Shown here piece after piece: positions 6,828-11,195 of a stretch of DNA of 11,195 nt. Under the pieces are notes generated by a model, which worked only from the letters and a program-made list of their open reading frames with translations, searched no databases and had not been told where the DNA came from. Within the stretch, counting starts at the first letter, position 1, and every line of letters starts with the position of its first letter. The stretch comes from an uncultured Bacilli bacterium. GTDB taxonomy: Bacteria; Bacillota_I; Bacilli_A; RFN20; CAG-826. Position numbers and translations under genes: made by a program. Location of the stretch: assembly GCA_934133115.1 (NCBI GenBank), contig CAKPAV010000028.1, positions 1 to 11,195 on the forward strand. The letters run 5' to 3'.

Positions 6828-7658
6828 ATGAAAAATCTATTTGGCATAAATAACAAAGGCAATAATTTTAGCAAGTTTATAGTGCGTTCAGCATCAATCA
6901 CATCAAATGAAAAAATGGATGAGTTAGCTAATAAAGGAACAATGATTCAAAAGAAAGAATTAGGACCCGGATGGTTGAATATAGTTTCCACAATATGCGT
7001 TGGAATTGGACTAATGTTTATATTAGGGATATTTGGAGCAAAAGATGGATTTAAAGAAGCGTTAAAAACTAGAGGATACCTATTTTATATTGGAATTGCC
7101 TTATTTGCTTTAGGATTAACACATATAATCTATAAAAAAGTAAAATCCAAAAAAAGTAAAACGAATGAATCAGTTAAAAATATTTTAAAAGAAAAAGAAA
7201 GTATCAAAAGAGATGTTTTAGATGAACTAGGAGTACCAGCAGATGCTGTTATCATTGATATTTTAATAACAAGAGTAAAAGAAAATAAAGATGGAAAAGA
7301 AGTTGTTAAAAGTATGGGATTATTCACGCACTTAAATTCTGAAGTTTATTTTTTTGTTGAAAATGATAAGGCTTGTTTTGCTGATTATAGTGCAGTAATT
7401 CAAATACCACTAGAATCTTTTAAAAGTGCTGATAAAATAGATAAAAGAATCATTATCCCTACATGGCACAAAGAAGTTTCATATAATAATGAAAAATATA
7501 AAGAATATAAAATAAAACGAAATGGTTATGATATGTTCTATGTTAAACCATATTATTCAATTAAATTATTAATTAATAATGAGGATTATGAAATGTTAAT
7601 TCCTAATTATGACTTAAAAGAATTCTTAAAAGTTGTGCCATTAAATGTTAATGAATAA
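6828..7658 (+). CDS. Unrecognised membrane protein: two-helix hairpin plus cytoplasmic C-terminal domain
   Basis: The 276-aa product has a hydrophilic N-terminus (1-48) and two transmembrane segments (about 49-69 and 83-102). A basic stretch follows (KKVKSKKSK, 103-111), which places both ends in the cytoplasm. Next is a charged, probably helical linker (112-136). The soluble domain from about 137 to 270 alternates short hydrophobic stretches (AVIIDILI, VYFFVEND, RIIIPTWHKE, MFYVKPYYSIKLLIN), as expected of a beta-rich fold; a bacterial PH-like domain is one possibility but not shown. The start is well supported: GTGAGGA stands 7 nt before the ATG, and two TATAAT boxes lie upstream. The next gene begins 15 bases after the stop with its own AGGAG, so the two form an operon. 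I cannot assign a function. Confidence 0.8.
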   Translation: MKNLFGINNKGNNFSKFIVRSASITSNEKMDELANKGTMIQKKELGPGWLNIVSTICVGIGLMFILGIFGAKDGFKEALKTRGYLFYIGIALFALGLTHIIYKKVKSKKSKTNESVKNILKEKESIKRDVLDELGVPADAVIIDILITRVKENKDGKEVVKSMGLFTHLNSEVYFFVENDKACFADYSAVIQIPLESFKSADKIDKRIIIPTWHKEVSYNNEKYKEYKIKRNGYDMFYVKPYYSIKLLINNEDYEMLIPNYDLKEFLKVVPLNVNE

Positions 7659-7673
7659 TTTAGGAGTAATGTT

Positions 7674-8384
7674 ATGGAAGAAAATAAATATGAAAGAGAA
7701 TTAATACGATTAAGAAATATACTATTTATTTTATCACTATGTTCAATATTTTTAGGATTGGTAGTAGTGGGAGTTTCCGCAAATAAGGCACCAATCCCTG
7801 AAGATCCATACTCAATGATAGAAAATATGTGGAAAATGCTACTAATTATCCCAATCCCTTTAGGCTCGATGATTTTTGGTATTGTATTAACTATTAAGCA
7901 TTTTAAATGTAAAAGAAACATTATTGGTGGAGCAATAATGACTATATTATTAGCAATTTATGGTTCGTTTAGTTTTGTTTTTGAAAAGCCAAGTCATGAT
8001 ATAGCTGATTTAAACAATATCGCGGCAGCTATAAATATTTCTTTACCTAGCGAAGGCTATGTTTCTATTTCTAATGAAGTATCAAAGACTAATGAAAATC
8101 AAACAATTAATACTACATTTTATGCAAGATTTAACGACAAAAATGCGATGATTATGAATATTAATTCTAATGAAAACTGGAAAGATAATATTGGTTTTAT
8201 TCCCGCTAATACTGTTCCAGTTACGTATACTACTTTAACCGCTAATTTTGATTATTATCTTGTTTATAATGTAACAAAAAAAGAATATAACAATATATCT
8301 AGTTTAAATAAAGAAAATGAATTTTGGTATTTGTCATATTCTGGTACGTCTAATTTGTTAATTGGTGTTAATTTTATCATTTAG
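7674..8384 (+). CDS. Unrecognised three-helix membrane protein with extracellular C-terminal domain
   Basis: The 236-aa product has three hydrophobic segments (about 15-35, 53-75 and 83-103). The positive residues KHFKCKR between the second and third place that loop inside. This puts the N-terminus in the cytoplasm and residues 104-236 outside. The outer domain is polar, Asn- and Ser-rich (SLPSEGYVSISNEV, TINTTFYARFNDKN, FDYYLVYNVTKKEYNN) and lacks Cys. There is no signal-peptidase or lipobox motif. AGGAG lies 7 nt before the ATG, and the gene sits 15 bases after the preceding gene with no terminator between. The domain placement is opposite to that of its partner, so the pair could span the membrane as one complex; that is inference. 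No family was recognised. Confidence 0.78.
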   Translation: MEENKYERELIRLRNILFILSLCSIFLGLVVVGVSANKAPIPEDPYSMIENMWKMLLIIPIPLGSMIFGIVLTIKHFKCKRNIIGGAIMTILLAIYGSFSFVFEKPSHDIADLNNIAAAINISLPSEGYVSISNEVSKTNENQTINTTFYARFNDKNAMIMNINSNENWKDNIGFIPANTVPVTYTTLTANFDYYLVYNVTKKEYNNISSLNKENEFWYLSYSGTSNLLIGVNFII

Positions 8385-8393
8385 TCTTAATTA

Positions 8394-9422
8394 TTAAAAA
8401 ATCAACTCAACAAGTATGATAATAAATGGTACAAAGACAATTAATAGAAGTGTTGATAAAAAACAGGTATCACTTGAAGTAATTGCTTCCTTATTATAAG
8501 TTACACAGAATGTATTTACAACAGCACTTACTGGCGCTGCAAAGCAAATGATTATAGCAGAAACCATTTCTATACTTAAATTAACATTAGGTATTAATAA
8601 AAACAAATAAACAATTATTCCAATTATAATAGGAGAAATTATGCTCCTAAATATTGAGATAATCCAAGCAGTTTTACTAGTAAATGCACTTTTAATATCA
8701 ATATCACCTAATGTAACCCCGATAAGTAACATACTTAATGGCATAGTTAAATTAGCAATCGTGCTTAATGATTTATATAACCATGGTACAGTTTTATCGA
8801 TTCTAAATATACTATAATTAACATCACCAATGGCAATTTTTGGAAGAATTGGCTGCGCAATCCATAAAATCATTGATATTAGCATAGCAATAATAATAGG
8901 GTTACAAAATACGTTTTTTAATGTGTCTTTAATAGCGCCTCTTTCTAATTTTGTTTCGGATATTACGATAAAACAATAAATATATAGAAACATTCTAAAT
9001 GGGATAGACATAATATTCCCTACTAATATACCAGTATTGCCATAAATTGCTTTTACTAACGGAAGGCCAAACAATGTGATCTGCCCAAATGTCATTAAAA
9101 TAGCGTAAATTGATTTTCTTGTTGTATGGTATTTATGAAATATTAAATGTCCTATTAATAAGCAAGCTAAATAAGCGATGACTGTGAATAATATGATCCA
9201 TCCAGATTGCACTAAAATAGTAGTATCAAAATCAATAATAAAACCGGTGAATGCTAAACAAGGTAAAGCAATTTTCATTAAAATAGTCGTTAATGTTTTT
9301 TTACTATGTTCATTGAATAAATTTGCTTTTCTTAAGGTAAAACCTAGAACAATTAATGCAATTGTGGTAAGTATTGCAGATAAGAAATCATTATTTGTAA
9401 TAGCTTTAATAGCGTCTTCCAT
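8394..9422 (-). CDS. AEC-family (auxin efflux carrier type) membrane transporter
   Basis: The 342-aa, very hydrophobic protein has about ten predicted transmembrane helices. It shows the AEC pattern in order: LGFTLRKANLF near residues 26-36, ILMKIALPCLAF shortly after, FGQITLFGLPLVKAIYGNTG mid-protein, NPIIIAM, then ANLTMPLSMLLIGVTLGDID and a five-helix second half. Bacterial AEC members move organic acids such as malate and other small solutes; the substrate here cannot be read. A longer reading from a GTG at 9452 lacks a ribosome site, whereas GGAG (9434-9431) stands 8 nt before the ATG at 9422, so the shorter start is used. The gene is divergent from the methyltransferase gene. It converges on the membrane-protein operon with 9 bp between stop codons, and no convincing terminator hairpin is visible there. 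A weak TTATAA-17-TATAGC match at 9515-9487 could be its promoter. Confidence 0.88.
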   Translation of the reverse strand: MEDAIKAITNNDFLSAILTTIALIVLGFTLRKANLFNEHSKKTLTTILMKIALPCLAFTGFIIDFDTTILVQSGWIILFTVIAYLACLLIGHLIFHKYHTTRKSIYAILMTFGQITLFGLPLVKAIYGNTGILVGNIMSIPFRMFLYIYCFIVISETKLERGAIKDTLKNVFCNPIIIAMLISMILWIAQPILPKIAIGDVNYSIFRIDKTVPWLYKSLSTIANLTMPLSMLLIGVTLGDIDIKSAFTSKTAWIISIFRSIISPIIIGIIVYLFLLIPNVNLSIEMVSAIIICFAAPVSAVVNTFCVTYNKEAITSSDTCFLSTLLLIVFVPFIIILVELIF

Positions 9423-9531
9423 AAAATCATCTCCAAGGCTATATTTAATCACTAAAACGTGATTTCTTCAACAACTATTAGTTTATGCTATAGCAAATAT
9501 ATAATTTTGTTATAAAGAAAAACGTATAATA

Positions 9532-9540
9532 TGGTATAAT
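9532..9540 (+). promoter_or_regulatory. Extended -10 promoter of the methyltransferase/ECF operon
   Basis: TGGTATAAT (TG-N-TATAAT) is a perfect extended -10 element 23 bases before the start codon. Transcription would start near 9547, close to the ribosome site AAGGCGG (9548-9554), giving a very short leader. A second TATAAT lies at 9525-9530. No good -35 box at 17 nt is visible, which extended -10 promoters tolerate. Confidence 0.6.
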
Positions 9541-9563
9541 TCTTATTAAGGCGGCGATTATTT

Positions 9564-10454
9564 ATGGATTCATTTTCATTGGAGTTTTTAAAAAAATTAT
9601 TATCAAATGAGTATAGTAATAATTATGTTTATAACATATTAGATGGATATAAAGTTAACCGAAAAACAACAATTCGCGTTAATACTTTAATCTCTACATT
9701 TGAAGAAGTAATCCAATTCTTAGATAAGAATAACATATCTTACTCTGCTGTTAATGATATACCTAATGCCATTATTATTAATGATTCTTATGATGTAACA
9801 AAAACAAATTTATATGAAAATGGAGCAATATATTTGCAAAGTTTATCGTCAATGCTACCACCTTTAATTTTAAACCCCAAAGAAGATGCGCATATTCTTG
9901 ATATGTGTGCTGCGCCTGGAAGCAAGACCACCCAATTAGCGGCTTTAACCAATAATAAAGCATGTATTACTGCTTGTGAGTTTGATAAGATACGCGCTGA
10001 ACGTTTAAAATTTAATCTAAATAAATTAAGAACTAGTCGCGTAACAGTTTTAGTAAAAGACTCACGGAATTTAGATGAATTTTTTCGCTTTGACACCATT
10101 ATGTTGGATGCTCCTTGTAGCGGATCTGGTACAGTTTTATTAAAGGAAGAAAGTAAACAAGTATTTAATCAAAAGGTTATTGATAAATGTCAAAAAAGAC
10201 AAATTTCATTATTGAAAAAGGGCTTATCAATGCTAAATAAAAATGGTGTATTAGTTTATTCGACTTGTTCCATATTAAAAGAAGAAAATGAGCAGGTATT
10301 GAAAGCTTGTTTAAATGGCAACTTTGAACTTATACCAATTAATAGAAGTCAATATGATTTACCATATTTGCCTTCTTTAGAAAATACCATCACAATTGCC
10401 CCAACGGAATTATATGAAGGATTCTTTGTGGCAAAAATAAAAAGAATAAAATAG
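9564..10454 (+). CDS. RsmB/NSUN-family RNA (cytosine-5-)-methyltransferase, minimal form
   Basis: A SAM-dependent RNA m5C methyltransferase. The 296-aa product has an N-terminal region with NRKTTIRVNTL (32-42), a YLQSLSSMLPP block (90-100) and SAM motif I DMCAAPGSKTTQ (113-124). It also carries DAPCSGSGT (182-190) and YSTCSI (232-237). By analogy with the family, C235 is the catalytic nucleophile and C185 the release cysteine. It lacks the NusB-like N-terminal domain of RsmB and the long C-terminal extension of RsmF (about 479 aa). It is therefore a core-only enzyme, and whether it acts on rRNA or tRNA is not visible. AAGGCGG lies 9 nt before the ATG, below an extended -10 promoter. The ECF S-component gene follows after 18 bases, indicating co-transcription. 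Confidence 0.92.
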   Translation: MDSFSLEFLKKLLSNEYSNNYVYNILDGYKVNRKTTIRVNTLISTFEEVIQFLDKNNISYSAVNDIPNAIIINDSYDVTKTNLYENGAIYLQSLSSMLPPLILNPKEDAHILDMCAAPGSKTTQLAALTNNKACITACEFDKIRAERLKFNLNKLRTSRVTVLVKDSRNLDEFFRFDTIMLDAPCSGSGTVLLKEESKQVFNQKVIDKCQKRQISLLKKGLSMLNKNGVLVYSTCSILKEENEQVLKACLNGNFELIPINRSQYDLPYLPSLENTITIAPTELYEGFFVAKIKRIK

Positions 10455-10472
10455 TTTACGAGAGATTAGATT

Positions 10473-10997
10473 ATGAAAAATAAAAACTTAACAAAACAAT
10501 TAGTAATAAATGCTTTAGGAATTGCTTTAGTTATTATTGCAACTTCATTTTTAAGTATGACTATATCTTCATCTTTTATAAATTTAGGTGACGTTTTTAT
10601 ATTTTTCTTTGGAATATATTTTGGACCAGTAACAGGTTTATTAGTTGGAGGATTTGGATCATTTTTTGCTGATGTATTAGTTCATCCTTCCACTATGGTA
10701 TATACATTATTTATTAAAGGATTAGAAGGGTTAGTTGTGGGATTATGCGCTAAAGGATTAAGAAAATATATGAAAAATTCATTGTTGCGTAATATCTTTA
10801 ACATTGTTTCTATGCTAGCGGGCTCTGTTATAATGGTAGGAGGATATTTCTTAGCAAAAGCTTTTATTTATGGAAATATGGAAACGGCTCTTATCTCATT
10901 AACAAATAATATAATTCAGGCTATTGCTTCTCTTACGATTGCAATTTTATTAACGAATATTTTTGATAATACATATTTAAAAAAATATGTTAATTAA
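10473..10997 (+). CDS. ECF transporter S component (PF07155-like)
   Basis: This is the substrate-binding membrane subunit of an energy-coupling factor vitamin transporter. The 174-aa protein has about six hydrophobic segments and the usual signatures: NLGD (37-40), GPVTGLLVGGFGSFFAD (51-67), IKGLEGLVVG (81-90) and an N-N-I-I-Q stretch (145-149) before the last helix. No ATPase or EcfT gene lies nearby, so it presumably shares a module encoded elsewhere (group II ECF). The substrate is not shown: the family covers riboflavin, pyridoxine-like and other vitamins, and I see no riboswitch upstream. It starts 18 bases after the methyltransferase gene with only a weak ribosome site (GAGAG, 10460-10464). 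No obvious terminator hairpin separates it from the tRNA gene. Confidence 0.87.
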   Translation: MKNKNLTKQLVINALGIALVIIATSFLSMTISSSFINLGDVFIFFFGIYFGPVTGLLVGGFGSFFADVLVHPSTMVYTLFIKGLEGLVVGLCAKGLRKYMKNSLLRNIFNIVSMLAGSVIMVGGYFLAKAFIYGNMETALISLTNNIIQAIASLTIAILLTNIFDNTYLKKYVN

Positions 10998-10998
10998 C

Positions 10999-11027
10999 TT
11001 GTAAATTAGCAGGAAATTTTGTATATT
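10999..11027 (+). promoter_or_regulatory. Predicted promoter of the tRNA-Gly gene
   Basis: TTGTAA (10999-11004, 4/6), a 17-nt spacer and TATATT (11022-11027, 5/6) place transcription start at about 11034, a few bases before the tRNA. A second -10-like box (TATACA, 11031-11036) is too close to the tRNA to serve. The tRNA therefore need not depend on read-through from the ECF gene. Confidence 0.55.
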
Positions 11028-11037
11028 TACTATACAT

Positions 11038-11111
11038 GCGGGTATAGTTTAACGGTAAAACTGAACATTCCCAATGTTTAGATGGCGGTTCGACACCGCT
11101 TACCCGCTCCA
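11038..11111 (+). tRNA. tRNA-Gly, anticodon CCC
   Basis: A full cloverleaf can be folded. The acceptor stem is GCGGGTA/TACCCGC and the D arm is GTTT/AAAC. The anticodon stem GAACA/TGTTT encloses TTCCCAA with anticodon CCC at 11070-11072. The T arm is GGCGG-TTCGACA-CCGCT, with one G-U pair. Discriminator U73 is followed by an encoded CCA (11109-11111). It reads GGG glycine codons; a UCC isoacceptor presumably lies elsewhere in the genome. Confidence 0.96.
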
Positions 11112-11134
11112 TTTAAAATGAAATGTCCCCCAAA

Positions 11135-11157
11135 ATTTTGCCCAAATAGGGTAAAAT
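11135..11157 (+). other. Hairpin in the leader of the right-edge gene
   Basis: ATTTTGCCC and GGGTAAAAT form a 9-bp stem (one G-U pair) with a 5-nt AAATA loop, ending 3 bases before the AAGGAGG ribosome site. There is no U-tract after it, so it is unlikely to terminate tRNA transcription. It could be a leader structure or part of the terminal inverted repeat region of an insertion sequence. Confidence 0.45.
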
Positions 11158-11176
11158 GAAAAGGAGGATTTTTTTT

Positions 11177-11195
11177 ATGAAATTAACTCTAGAAG
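11177..11195 (+). CDS. Start of a further gene, cut by the window edge (possible IS3-type transposase orfA)
   Basis: A perfect AAGGAGG (11161-11167) stands 9 nt before an ATG reading MKLTLE before the sequence ends. Six residues cannot identify a family. IS3-family orfA proteins of Bacillota often begin in a similar way (MKLxxE/D..). The segment TGTCCCCC from 11124 could be the 5'-TG end of such an element just downstream of the tRNA. That reading is a guess; the existence of a coding start is well supported by the ribosome site. Confidence 0.5.

Noticed and set aside
8387..8397. TTAAT-T-ATTAA palindrome between the convergent genes as a terminator
   Set aside because: It is all A/T with a one-base loop and cannot form a stable terminator stem.
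9420..9452. GTG at 9452 as the start of the AEC transporter
   Set aside because: It has no ribosome site, whereas GGAG stands 8 nt before the ATG at 9422.
9788..10099. Minus-strand open frames inside the methyltransferase gene, and similar ones inside the LRR, membrane-protein and AEC genes
   Set aside because: They are antisense shadows of well-supported genes, without ribosome sites or recognisable domains.
10455..10472. Riboswitch upstream of the ECF S component
   Set aside because: Only 18 bases separate it from the preceding gene, with no room for an aptamer.
1..11195. Possible reassigned genetic code (TGA as Trp), since no complete gene here ends in TGA
   Set aside because: All tryptophans in the long proteins are TGG and the genes read through cleanly with the standard code. 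A code-4 organism of this AT content would use TGA heavily. Nine stop codons without TGA is too small a sample to mean more.

Overview
This window is AT-rich bacterial chromosome. Its low-GC codon use, AGGAG-type ribosome sites, strong TATAAT boxes and gene families (BspA-type leucine-rich repeats, a bile-salt-hydrolase-like enzyme, an ECF transporter S component) point to a host-associated, probably gut, Bacillota (Bacilli or a Mollicutes-related lineage). The genetic code looks standard: every Trp in the predicted proteins is TGG, and all nine complete genes end in TAA or TAG. I see no CRISPR array, no complete mobile element and no defence system.

Layout. Bases 1-4206 (+) hold the 3' part of a very large membrane-anchored surface protein. 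It has helical 'YxDA' repeats and one transmembrane anchor. These are followed by an InlB-type repeat and seven composite modules with about 30 BspA-type leucine-rich repeats. A hairpin terminator at about 4237-4265 separates it from a convergent single-chain iron-sulfur L-serine dehydratase (5486-4284, -). That gene has an unusual leader in which a small hairpin lies between Shine-Dalgarno and start codon. Divergent from it is a choloylglycine-hydrolase-family enzyme (5625-6593, +), with a perfect inverted repeat in the shared promoter region. A 50-codon ORF overlaps the enzyme's stop codon and ends in a terminator.

A two-gene operon of unrecognised membrane proteins follows (6828-8384, +). 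One has a predicted cytoplasmic C-terminal domain and the other a predicted extracellular one. An AEC-family transporter (9422-8394, -) converges on it with only 9 bp between stop codons. Divergent from the transporter is an operon of a minimal RsmB/NSUN-type RNA m5C methyltransferase and an ECF transporter S component (9564-10997, +). Then come a tRNA-Gly(CCC) gene with its own promoter (11038-11111) and the first codons of a further gene from 11177, which may be the left end of an insertion sequence.

The genes read as a mosaic of short independent units: surface interaction (LRR protein), serine catabolism to pyruvate, amide hydrolysis (possibly bile salts), small-molecule transport (AEC, ECF) and RNA modification. 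The least explained parts are the 50-codon ORF, the two-gene membrane unit, the serine dehydratase leader and the right-hand edge after the tRNA. None amounts to clear evidence of a new system.
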